Part shown: piece by piece, positions 1-5,998 of the stretch
How the letters are laid out: the number at the start of each line of letters is the position of its first letter
Numbering within the stretch: the first letter of the stretch is position 1
Source: Acidobacteriota bacterium
GTDB lineage: Bacteria > Acidobacteriota > Terriglobia > Acidoferrales > 2-02-FULL-67-57
Assembly: GCA_016210895.1 (NCBI GenBank)
Contig: JACQTG010000196.1
Location: 1-7,133, forward strand
Length of the DNA stretch: 7,133 nt
Reading direction: 5' to 3'
Notes under the pieces: generated by a model
The model's database searches: none
Told to the model about the DNA's origin: nothing
What the model saw: only the letters and a program-made list of their open reading frames with translations
Made by a program: the position numbers and the translations under genes

Positions 1-1744
1 AGCTGGGCCGAACGTAGCTGCGCTGGCCGGCGAGGTGGGCGAAGTTGGCGAGGACGTCGAGTTGGGCCACGACGGCAGCCGTTTGCCGGATGCGGGCCGC
101 CTCGGCAGCCACCGCACGGAGCACCTCGGCGAACAGGCGCCGCTCGAGTCCGGCGATTCTCTCCTCGGCGTCCAGGACCTTGCGCTCGTAGTCCTTGAGC
201 TCGGGGGTGGTAAAGCGTTCGGCATTCACCAGCGTTTGTTTGCGTTCGTAGTCGGGCGGGACGCGGGCGAGGTTGGGCTTCGAGACCTCGATGTAGTAGC
301 CGAAGACGTTGTTGAAGCGCACCTTGAGCGAGCCGATGCCGGTGCGCGCGCGCTCGCGCGCCTCGAGTTCGGCGATGTACTGCCGGCCCTGGCTGCCCAG
401 CTCGCGCAAGGAGTCGAGTTCCGGGTGGTAGCTGCGCTTGATGATGCCGGGCTCGCTGGGGCTTGCCGGGGCATTCTCGGCGATGGCGCGCTCGATCAAC
501 TCGCGCAGATCGGTGAGCTCATCGAGCTGGGCGTGGAGTTGGCCGAGGCGCGCCGCCTTGAGCGGGCTGAGCAAGCGGTGTAGCGCCGGCAGCGGCAGCA
601 GGGCAGTACGGAAGGCCAAAAGGTCGCGCGGGTGGGCGGTTTCAAGCGTGCACCTGCTCAGCAGGCGCTCGAGGTCATAGACGCGGGCCAGCTCCTGGCG
701 AATCTGCTCCCGGACCAGGGTCTCTCGGGCGAATTCCTCGACTGCATCCAGCCGCGCCTCAATCTCGGCACGGTCAAGTGAGGCCCGCAGCAGCCAGTTC
801 TTGAGCAGGCGCGCGCCCAGGGCGGTGGAGGTTTCATCGAGCGTGGCCAGGAGCGTGCTTTGGCGGTCGTTGCCGAACAGCGGCTCAACGAGTTCAAGGT
901 TGTAGACCGAGACGGTGTCGAGCACCAGGGCGTCGTGCTGCTGGTAGTAGGCGATGCGGTCGAGATGCGCCAGCGTGCTCCGCTGGGTCTCGCGCAGGTA
1001 GTGGAGTACAGCGCCGGCGGCCGCTGTAGCCAGGGGCTTATCGGCGAGGCCAAAGCCTTCGAGCGTGACCACGCCGAACTGCTCGCGCAGCAGGCGCTCG
1101 CCGTAGTCAGCGGCGAAGACCCAGTCATCGAGCGGCGTTTCAACAAAACTCAGTTGCCAGCCGTTGCGCCGGCAGCGGGCAGTGAAGTCGGCCGCCTCGG
1201 GCCGGATGACCTCGCGCGGGCCGAGCACTTGCAGTTCCTCGGCCAGGCGTTCGAGGGCGTTGGGGCTCGCGATTTCGGTGGCGCGAAACTCGCCCGTGGA
1301 GAGGTCGGCGTAGGCGAGCCCGACGGCGTCACAGCGAGGGCTGGCCAGGCAGGCGACCAGGTAGTTGTTTTCTTTCGCCTCCAGGACCGCTGCGTCCACC
1401 GCCGTGCCCGGCGTGACCACGCGGACGACCTCGCGTTTGACGAGTTTCTTGGCCAGCTTGGGATCTTCGACCTGGTCGCAAATGGCGACTTTGTAGCCTT
1501 TGCGGATGAGCTTGCCGATGTAGTTCTCGGCGGCGTGATAGGGCACGCCGCACATCGGCACCGGCGTGCCGCGCTCGCGGTGGCGAGCCGTGAGGGTGAT
1601 CTGGAGCTCGCGGGCCGCGGTGACGGCGTCCTCGTAGAAGAGTTCGTAGAAATCTCCCAGGCGAAAGAAGAGCAGCGCGTGTGGGTATTGCTTCTTGATG
1701 GACTGGTACTGCCGCATGAGCGGAGTCAGAGAGGGCTGGCTCAT
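1..1744 (-). CDS. mutS: DNA mismatch repair protein MutS (3' end beyond window)
   Basis: MutS binds mispaired and looped-out bases and, with ATP and MutL, starts mismatch repair. The frame is open without a stop or frameshift for 581 codons from the ATG at 1744 to the left edge. The mismatch-reading motif is intact: GDFYELF at residues 30-36, with the Phe-X-Glu wedge at F32 and E34. The connector domain follows (about 110-235, including YADLSTGEF near 145-153). The lever/core starts with the LHYLRETQ segment near 247-254. The clamp has FGYYIEVSKPN (481-491) and a QTLVNAERFTTPELKDYE stretch (503-520). The return to the core ends in LDVLANFAHLAGQRSY. E. coli MutS is 853 residues, so the missing part is the ATPase domain with Walker A/B and the helix-turn-helix. 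No Shine-Dalgarno precedes the start (see the promoter entry). It is divergent from tsaB. The identification is secure; only the C-terminus cannot be judged. Confidence 0.97.
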   Translation of the reverse strand, partial: MSQPSLTPLMRQYQSIKKQYPHALLFFRLGDFYELFYEDAVTAARELQITLTARHRERGTPVPMCGVPYHAAENYIGKLIRKGYKVAICDQVEDPKLAKKLVKREVVRVVTPGTAVDAAVLEAKENNYLVACLASPRCDAVGLAYADLSTGEFRATEIASPNALERLAEELQVLGPREVIRPEAADFTARCRRNGWQLSFVETPLDDWVFAADYGERLLREQFGVVTLEGFGLADKPLATAAAGAVLHYLRETQRSTLAHLDRIAYYQQHDALVLDTVSVYNLELVEPLFGNDRQSTLLATLDETSTALGARLLKNWLLRASLDRAEIEARLDAVEEFARETLVREQIRQELARVYDLERLLSRCTLETAHPRDLLAFRTALLPLPALHRLLSPLKAARLGQLHAQLDELTDLRELIERAIAENAPASPSEPGIIKRSYHPELDSLRELGSQGRQYIAELEARERARTGIGSLKVRFNNVFGYYIEVSKPNLARVPPDYERKQTLVNAERFTTPELKDYERKVLDAEERIAGLERRLFAEVLRAVAAEAARIRQTAAVVAQLDVLANFAHLAGQRSYVRPS

Positions 1745-1756
1745 CGGGGTCGACTC

Positions 1757-1785
1757 ATTATGGGCAAGCGGTTCCGGTTTGTAAA
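1757..1785 (-). promoter_or_regulatory. Probable sigma70-type promoter of mutS
   Basis: Read on the minus strand, TTTACA (1785-1780; 5 of 6 to TTGACA) and CATAAT (1762-1757; 5 of 6 to TATAAT) are separated by exactly 17 bases. A start of transcription about 7 bases past the -10 box would fall near 1750, leaving only about 6 nt before the mutS ATG at 1744. No AGGAGG-like sequence lies before that ATG, so the message is predicted to be leaderless or nearly so. The -35 box sits inside an inverted repeat. This rests on motif matching only; no expression data are available. Confidence 0.6.
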
Positions 1786-1789
1786 CCGG
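1774..1789. repeat. Short inverted repeat, candidate operator between mutS and tsaB
   Basis: CCGGTTT (1774-1780) and AAACCGG (1783-1789) are perfect 7-bp inverted arms separated by GT. The element contains the whole predicted -35 box of mutS and lies about 40 bp before the tsaB start. A protein bound here would be well placed to occlude mutS transcription. It could equally be a chance palindrome in GC-rich DNA, and no known regulator is recognised from it. Confidence 0.35.
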
Positions 1790-1809
1790 CGGCTGCTCGG
1801 CGCCCGGGG

Positions 1810-1815
1810 TATACT
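1810..1815 (+). promoter_or_regulatory. Possible -10 element for tsaB
   Basis: TATACT matches 5 of 6 bases of the sigma70 -10 consensus, in a region otherwise dominated by G and C. No convincing -35 box is found 16-18 bp upstream, where the bases are CCGGCGG. A start about 7 bases downstream (near 1822) would cut into the apparent ribosome binding site at 1819-1824. Either the true start is slightly upstream of that estimate or the real promoter lies elsewhere in the gap. Confidence 0.3.
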
Positions 1816-1818
1816 TGC

Positions 1819-1824
1819 GAGGGG
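1819..1824 (+). promoter_or_regulatory. Ribosome binding site of tsaB
   Basis: GAGGGG ends 6 bases before the ATG at 1831, giving a normal Shine-Dalgarno spacing. It supports the chosen tsaB start and contrasts with mutS on the opposite strand, which has none. Confidence 0.6.
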
Positions 1825-1830
1825 AACACG

Positions 1831-2526
1831 ATGTGGCTGCTGGCGGTTGACACGAGCACGCGCGAGGCAAGCGTGGCGCTGCTGCACGATGACCACCTGC
1901 GGGTGCTCGTCGCCACCCCAGGTGATGAGCAGCACTCGGTGCGATTGTTCCGCGACATCCAGCAGGCGCTGGCCGAGGCCAATCTCAAGCTTTCCGACAT
2001 TGATGTGTACGCCGTGGCCAACGGCCCCGGTGCGTTCACGGCCCTACGCGTGGGTTTGAGCACGATCAAAGGTCTGGCGGAGATGCACGGCAAACCGGTA
2101 GTGGCGGTCAGTGTGCTTGAGGCCGTGTCTGCGCTGGCGCAAGCGGAGGGCTTGCTCGTGCCCATCGTGGATGCCTATCGCGGTCAGATTTTCGGGGGCG
2201 TGTATGAGAAAACCTCCGGCGAACTGGCGGCGCGGAGGCCGGAGCGCGTGCTGGCTTTGGAGGAGTTCTTGGAAGCACTGGCGGCGGACGGAATAGAGGC
2301 CAGGGCAGCGACGATTGTCAGCCCGCAACTGGCGCGGTTTGTGCCCGCTCTGGCGCAGAGTGGTTTTGCCCGAGCGGCGCAGGAGCGGATCTCGCCGGTG
2401 CTGGCCGATGCGGTAGCGCGGCGGGCGCGCAGGAAGTTCGCGCGCGGGCAGGTGACCGACGCGTTGCATCTCGAAGCCAACTACGTACGCCGCTCCGACG
2501 CTGAACTGCTATGGAAGCCGAAGTAA
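1831..2526 (+). CDS. tsaB: tRNA threonylcarbamoyladenosine biosynthesis protein TsaB
   Basis: TsaB (YeaZ family, an ASKHA-fold protein) is the non-catalytic partner of TsaD. Together with TsaE they transfer the threonylcarbamoyl group to A37 of ANN-decoding tRNAs in the cytoplasm. The 231 residues match the usual length (E. coli about 231). The N-terminus carries the phosphate-loop-like LAVDTSTREASVAL (4-17). The family hallmark appears as GPGAFTALRVG (65-75), where most members have GPGSFTGLRIG, so two small residues differ. The VDAYRGQIFGGVY strand (113-125) corresponds to the family's IDAR-G-VY segment, and EQHS (33-36) matches the conserved His region. The C-terminus ends with the typical P/N-YVR motif. 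The start is supported by GAGGGG at 1819-1824. The gene overlaps the rimI-like gene by 16 bp, a pairing seen in many bacteria. TsaD and TsaE are not in the window. Confidence 0.95.
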   Translation: MWLLAVDTSTREASVALLHDDHLRVLVATPGDEQHSVRLFRDIQQALAEANLKLSDIDVYAVANGPGAFTALRVGLSTIKGLAEMHGKPVVAVSVLEAVSALAQAEGLLVPIVDAYRGQIFGGVYEKTSGELAARRPERVLALEEFLEALAADGIEARAATIVSPQLARFVPALAQSGFARAAQERISPVLADAVARRARRKFARGQVTDALHLEANYVRRSDAELLWKPK

Positions 2527-2972
2527 CGATACGGGCCGGAACGCCCGAAGACGTAGAGCCGGTGTTGCAGATTCAGAAAGCGAGTCCCGGGGCGGCACGC
2601 TGGAGTCGCAGAGACTATGAGAACTTTTTGGAGGAAGAACGGCGCGTCTTTCTCGTGGCGGGTGGAGAGGAGCCGACCGGCTTCCTCAGCGGGCGGCTGG
2701 CGGCGGATGAGCTGGAAATCCTGAACGTGGCCGTCGTGGCTGCGCACCGGGGTCGGGGGGTGGCCGCACGGTTGCTGCGAGGGGCACTAGAGCAAGCGTG
2801 CGAACAGGGTGCGCGCAGCGCGTGGCTCGAAGTACGCGACTCCAACCAGGCAGCACGGCGGCTCTACCGCAGCTTTGGCTTTCGCGAGGCCTATCGCCGC
2901 CCGGGCTTCTATCGCGACCCGGTTGAAGATGCGGTGGTCTACCGGCGGGCGCTCGAGCCGCCGGCAGCTTGA
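2511..2972 (+). CDS. rimI: RimI-like GNAT N-acetyltransferase (ribosomal protein S18 alanine acetyltransferase family)
   Basis: This GNAT-fold enzyme is predicted to transfer acetyl from acetyl-CoA to a protein N-terminus; in E. coli, RimI acetylates ribosomal protein S18. The 153 residues are normal for RimI (E. coli 148). Strand beta-4 LEILNVAV (68-75) leads into the acetyl-CoA pyrophosphate loop R80-G-R-G-V-A85, fitting the Q/R-x-x-G-x-G/A motif. AWLEVRDSNQAARRLYRSFGF follows at 104-124. E107 and Y119 lie where E. coli has its catalytic pair E103 and Y115, with the same spacing of 12. The RRPGFY segment at 129-134 matches RRNYY of E. coli RimI. The ATG sits inside the end of tsaB with no clear Shine-Dalgarno, so translation is probably coupled to tsaB. 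S18 as substrate is inferred from similarity and from the tsaB context; a different protein substrate cannot be excluded. Confidence 0.87.
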   Translation: MEAEVTIRAGTPEDVEPVLQIQKASPGAARWSRRDYENFLEEERRVFLVAGGEEPTGFLSGRLAADELEILNVAVVAAHRGRGVAARLLRGALEQACEQGARSAWLEVRDSNQAARRLYRSFGFREAYRRPGFYRDPVEDAVVYRRALEPPAA

Positions 2973-3034
2973 TGGCCCGTCGGCGCTGTGTTACCGTTTC
3001 TGAAAGCGGAAGCGTGATGAAGGTTTGACCAACT

Positions 3035-3646
3035 ATGGTACGCACGGGAGTGATTTTTGCGAGCCCTCCGCTGCTGGCGGGCGGTCTGTTGTGGTGGTGG
3101 GGACAAGCAGCGCTGGGGTTAGCGTGCTTGGCCCTGGCGGGCTTTGTCGCGTACTTCTTTCGTGACCCCGAGCGGGAAATTCCGAGCCTACCGGGGGCGA
3201 TTGTTTCACCGGCCGACGGCCGCGTGCTCGCGGTGGAGCCGGTGGTGGAAGAGGGCGAGGCTTGCACGAGGGTAAGTATTTTTCTTTCTCTCTTCGACGT
3301 GCATGTGAATCGCGCACCCATCGGGGGGAAGGTGGGCGAGGTTGAATATCGTCCGGGAAAATTCCACGTGGCATCTACGTCGCGCGCGGGGGCCGAGAAC
3401 GAGCAGAACATTGTCACCATCGAAGGCGACGGGACGCGGGTTACGTTCAAGCAGATTGCCGGCATTCTGGCGCGGCGGATCGAGTTCTGGAAGAAAGTGG
3501 GCGACCCGCTGGCACGCGGGGAGCGATTGGGGATGATCCGGTTTGGTTCGCGGGTTGAAGTCTATCTGGAGCCGCGCTGCCAGGTTCGCGTTCGACCCGG
3601 CGAGCACGTGCGTGGCGGATCGAGTATTTTGGCTATCCTGGAATGA
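3035..3646 (+). CDS. psd: Phosphatidylserine decarboxylase proenzyme, short form
   Basis: Psd converts phosphatidylserine to phosphatidylethanolamine on the inner membrane using a pyruvoyl group made by self-cleavage. The 203 residues fit the short subfamily rather than the roughly 320-residue E. coli type. Residues 5-41 form two hydrophobic stretches (membrane anchoring). YFFRDPERE follows at 40-48, then SPADGRV (58-64) with the expected active-site Asp61, and FLSLFDVHVNRAP (83-95) with the conserved His90. Near the C-terminus is RGGSS (193-197). Cleavage is expected between G195 and S196, leaving S196 as the pyruvoyl residue on a very short alpha chain of 8 residues. GAAGG (3019-3023, within a GATGAAGGT context) lies 11 bases before the ATG, a rather long spacing. 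An in-frame TGA at 3026 excludes any further upstream start. The stop overlaps the pssA start as ATGA. The 62-bp gap after rimI shows no convincing promoter. Confidence 0.95.
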   Translation: MVRTGVIFASPPLLAGGLLWWWGQAALGLACLALAGFVAYFFRDPEREIPSLPGAIVSPADGRVLAVEPVVEEGEACTRVSIFLSLFDVHVNRAPIGGKVGEVEYRPGKFHVASTSRAGAENEQNIVTIEGDGTRVTFKQIAGILARRIEFWKKVGDPLARGERLGMIRFGSRVEVYLEPRCQVRVRPGEHVRGGSSILAILE

Positions 3647-4455
3647 GCGGCGACCCCAAAGACCGTCGGCTGCGGCGCGGCATCTACCTCCTGCCGAGCC
3701 TGCTCACCGTGGCCAATCTGCTCTGCGGCTACTACGCCATTCTCTCCACGATGAAGGGTACGCTCGGCGATCTGGACAACGCGGCCAAGGCGATCGGGTT
3801 TGCGATTCTCTTCGACACGCTGGACGGTCGGGTGGCGCGGGCGAGCAAAGTGTCGAGCCCCTTCGGCCGCGAGTTAGATTCGTTGGCCGACGTCATCAGC
3901 TTCGGCGTGGCGCCAGCATTTTTGTCGCTGGCCTGGGGATTGAAATCCCTCAACCCAGCTTCGGCGGGCAGCCCTGAGCTGGTGCGACACGTCTATCAGG
4001 TGGGTTGGATTGTAAGTTTTGCCTTCCTGATTTGCGGGGCGTGGCGGCTGGCACGGTTCAACATCTACAGTATGAACCCCCATCCCCACGATCCGCTTGC
4101 ACACCGCTACTTCGTCGGGCTGCCCAGTCCCGCCGCGGCGGGATTGATTGCCGCGACGGTGCATGCCTTCAAGGTGCCGATTGCGAGCTGGTATTGGGCG
4201 CTGGCCTGGCTGGCACTCGTGGGCGGTCTGGCAGGGCTGATGGTGAGCCCGATTCGCTATTACTCATTTAAGGACATTGGTCTCCGACGGCGGCATCCGT
4301 CGGTGGTGGTGGTGAGCCTGGGCATTCTGATCTGGTCCATCTGGGTGTACTCGGAATATGTCTTGTTGGCGCTCGCCGCGACCTACGGGTTTTCCGGACT
4401 GACCACCAGACTCGTGGGGACGGTGAAGCGCCAACTGTTTCAACGGGCGGGATGA
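3643..4455 (+). CDS. pssA: CDP-diacylglycerol--serine O-phosphatidyltransferase (membrane type)
   Basis: PssA joins serine to CDP-diacylglycerol, releasing CMP and giving phosphatidylserine, the substrate of the Psd encoded just upstream. The 270-residue protein is strongly hydrophobic, with several membrane segments from about residue 14 through 250. The CDP-alcohol phosphotransferase signature D-G-x2-A-R-x8-G-x3-D-x3-D is perfect: D61, G62, A65, R66, G75, D79 and D83. It continues into VISFGVAPA (84-91). Further type-II PssA marks are RLARFN (135-140), HRYFVGLPSPAAAG (154-167) and VSPIRYYSFKD (201-211). The ATG overlaps the psd stop by 4 bases and the stop overlaps the next ATG by 4 bases, so translation of the three genes is likely coupled. 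The adjacent psd makes serine the near-certain alcohol substrate, rather than glycerol-phosphate or inositol. Confidence 0.95.
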   Translation: MSGDPKDRRLRRGIYLLPSLLTVANLLCGYYAILSTMKGTLGDLDNAAKAIGFAILFDTLDGRVARASKVSSPFGRELDSLADVISFGVAPAFLSLAWGLKSLNPASAGSPELVRHVYQVGWIVSFAFLICGAWRLARFNIYSMNPHPHDPLAHRYFVGLPSPAAAGLIAATVHAFKVPIASWYWALAWLALVGGLAGLMVSPIRYYSFKDIGLRRRHPSVVVVSLGILIWSIWVYSEYVLLALAATYGFSGLTTRLVGTVKRQLFQRAG

Positions 4456-5471
4456 CCGGGATGGGGAAACAGGCGGTGGAGAAAGGCTATCGAGTGGCGA
4501 TTGTGGGCGCGGCCTCCCTGCGCGGAAAAGAACTCAAAGAGTTGCTGGAAGCCAGCCCGCTGCGGGTGGGAAAGCTCACTCTGCTCGATGACGACGAGGC
4601 CCTGGGCCAGTTGACGGGCTATGAAGGCGAGCCCACCTTCGTGCAGAGCATTGAGCCCGGAGCCTTCGAGGAAGGTGACCTAGTCTTCTTCGCCTCGAGC
4701 ACACCCGAGTTTACGCGCAAGCATTGGCGCCGAGCGGCTGAGGCAGGAGCGGTGGTGATTGACTTGAGCCACGCCTTGCTGGAGGAAGCGGAGGCAGCGG
4801 TGCGGGTGGCATTCTGGAAGAACGGGCCGGCCGGGGGCTGGCCGAAGTGGGTGATCGCACCACATCCTGCCGTGCTGGTGCTGCTGGCCTTACTCCAGCC
4901 GTTGCGGGAGCGGTTCGGCCTGGTCCGGGCGGTGGGGAACGTGTTTGAGCCGGTGTCAGAACGGGGCGCGTCGGGGATGGACGAGTTGCAGGAGCAAACC
5001 CTGCGCCTGCTCTCGTTTCAGAAAGTGGCGACCGCGCTGTTTGACGCGCAGGTAGCGTTCAACCTGCTGGCGGCGTACGGCAGCCGGAGTGCGATGCGGT
5101 TGGAGGAAGTGGAGAGCGTGGTGGCGCGAGAGTTCGAGCGGTGTGCGCCCGAGCTCGCAGCCCGGACGGCGTTGCGGCTGTTGCAGGCGCCAATCTTTCA
5201 CGGACTGGCGGTTTCGCTCTGGGCGGAGCTCGCAGAGGCGCCGGAAATTCCCGCCCTGGAAAGCGCGCTCGCCGGCAGCCGCGTGCAGGTCGTTCGACAG
5301 GACGCAGCCGCGCCGGCGGTGACCGACTCTGCAGGGCGCGATGACATCCTCGTGGGCCCAATCGTGCGCGACCGTGCGCACCCTTCGGCCATCTGGCTCT
5401 GGGTTGTGGCCGACAACCTGCGCCTGGCGGCGCGCAATGCGCTGGAAGTCGCTGAACACCTTGCCCGCTGA
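4452..5471 (+). CDS. Aspartate-semialdehyde dehydrogenase-like (Usg/Asd family) protein, probably non-catalytic
   Basis: The protein has 339 residues with the two-domain plan of the Asd/Usg family. An N-terminal dinucleotide-binding fold (YRVAIVGAASLRGKEL, 13-28) is followed by DLVFFASSTPEFT (76-88), VVIDLS (101-106) and a dimerisation domain ending VGPIVRDR...WLWVVADNLRLAARNALEVAEHLA. The catalytic machinery seen in E. coli Asd is absent. Where Asd has the nucleophile Cys135 in an N-C-S/T motif, this protein reads VIAPHPAVLVLL (134-145). The catalytic Gln position reads Glu167 (VFEPVSERG), the substrate-binding Arg reads Gln245, and the acid/base His reads Leu252 (QAPIFHGLA). The only cysteine is C231, far from the active-site motif. 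The Gly-rich loop is G-A-A-S-L-R-G instead of G-x-x-G-x-x-G. E. coli Usg is a known Asd homologue without the cysteine and is a closer model. The function is unknown; its position suggests a link to envelope lipid synthesis. Two starts, 4452 and 4461, are possible; 4452 gives the ATGA overlap with pssA. Confidence 0.82.
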   Translation: MTGMGKQAVEKGYRVAIVGAASLRGKELKELLEASPLRVGKLTLLDDDEALGQLTGYEGEPTFVQSIEPGAFEEGDLVFFASSTPEFTRKHWRRAAEAGAVVIDLSHALLEEAEAAVRVAFWKNGPAGGWPKWVIAPHPAVLVLLALLQPLRERFGLVRAVGNVFEPVSERGASGMDELQEQTLRLLSFQKVATALFDAQVAFNLLAAYGSRSAMRLEEVESVVAREFERCAPELAARTALRLLQAPIFHGLAVSLWAELAEAPEIPALESALAGSRVQVVRQDAAAPAVTDSAGRDDILVGPIVRDRAHPSAIWLWVVADNLRLAARNALEVAEHLAR

Positions 5472-5997
5472 GCCCCACCGACGGCTTGTTCTCCTTGCGC
5501 TGAGTCTGTTGCTGCTCGACAGCCTGGCTTGCGGGTACCGGCTGGCCGGGCGAGCTGACGCGCTGCCGCAAAGCCTTCAGATTATCTCCGTTCCCGCATT
5601 TGAGAATCGTACACCCTGGATGCGCCTGGAGCAGAAGCTGACGGCCGCGGTGATGGAAGAGTTGGTGGCCCGTTCGCGCTACCGGGTGGTGGGCGAGGCG
5701 GAGGCGGGCGAAGCGGTACTGCGGGGCGTGGTGCAGTCGGCTGAGTCCGCGCCGGTGATCTTCGATCCGGACACAGGACGGGCCACGCACGTAATGGTTA
5801 CGGTGCGGGTAAGCGTGCGCCTGACCGAGCGTGCCAGCCAGAAGATCCTGTATGAAGAGCCCCAGTTTGTTTTTCGCGAACAGTACGAGATCACGAGCGA
5901 CTTGGCGAGTTTTTTTGAAGAACGCGGGCCGGCGCTGGACCGGCTGGCGCGGGACTTTGCCGCTACGCTGGTGAGCGCCATCCTGGAGAACTTCTGA
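5437..5997 (+). CDS. lptE: LptE-like LPS-assembly outer-membrane lipoprotein
   Basis: LptE plugs the LptD barrel and helps insert lipopolysaccharide into the outer leaflet. From the ATG at 5437 the product has 186 residues. It has a basic N-region, a hydrophobic core (RRLVLLALSLLLLDSLA) and a lipobox-like S-L-A-C with lipidated C32, followed by GYRLAGR, matching the CG-x-x-L-RG start of mature LptE. The mature part shows the family pattern: SLQIISVPAFENRTPW (46-61), a helix EQKLTAAVMEELV (65-77), a middle beta region with VMVTVRVSVRLTE (119-131), and a C-terminal helix ending in LVSAILENF. The lipobox is imperfect (Leu at -2). The start is uncertain: the ATG overlaps the upstream gene by 35 bp, whereas a TTG at 5461 gives a shorter, more typical signal peptide (178 residues, C24) with an 11-bp overlap. 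Neither has a clear Shine-Dalgarno. The holA gene follows after one base, as in the lptE-holA pair of E. coli. Confidence 0.82.
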   Translation: MRWKSLNTLPAEPHRRLVLLALSLLLLDSLACGYRLAGRADALPQSLQIISVPAFENRTPWMRLEQKLTAAVMEELVARSRYRVVGEAEAGEAVLRGVVQSAESAPVIFDPDTGRATHVMVTVRVSVRLTERASQKILYEEPQFVFREQYEITSDLASFFEERGPALDRLARDFAATLVSAILENF

Positions 5998-5998
5998 G

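Noticed and set aside
35..583. 182-codon plus-strand open frame opposite the mutS clamp and core region
   Set aside because: It is a shadow of the MutS frame; the minus-strand translation carries conserved clamp residues throughout this interval.
860..2059. 399-codon open frame on the plus strand, antisense to mutS and running into tsaB
   Set aside because: It lies opposite a clear MutS coding frame and overlaps tsaB out of frame. Its product has no recognisable motif, and long antisense frames are expected in GC-rich coding DNA.
2994..3009. Small hairpin CCGTTT-CTGA-AAGCGG between rimI and psd as a terminator
   Set aside because: The stem is only 6 bp with one G-U pair and no T-run follows, so it is not a convincing terminator; no promoter for psd is visible beside it either.
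2686..3465. 259-codon minus-strand open frame across rimI and psd
   Set aside because: It covers two recognised plus-strand genes and the gap between them, and shows no recognisable family features.
4452..5471. Annotation as a working aspartate-semialdehyde dehydrogenase (asd)
   Set aside because: The fold resemblance is clear, but the Cys, Gln, Arg and His positions needed for catalysis are all replaced, so the enzyme name would mislead.
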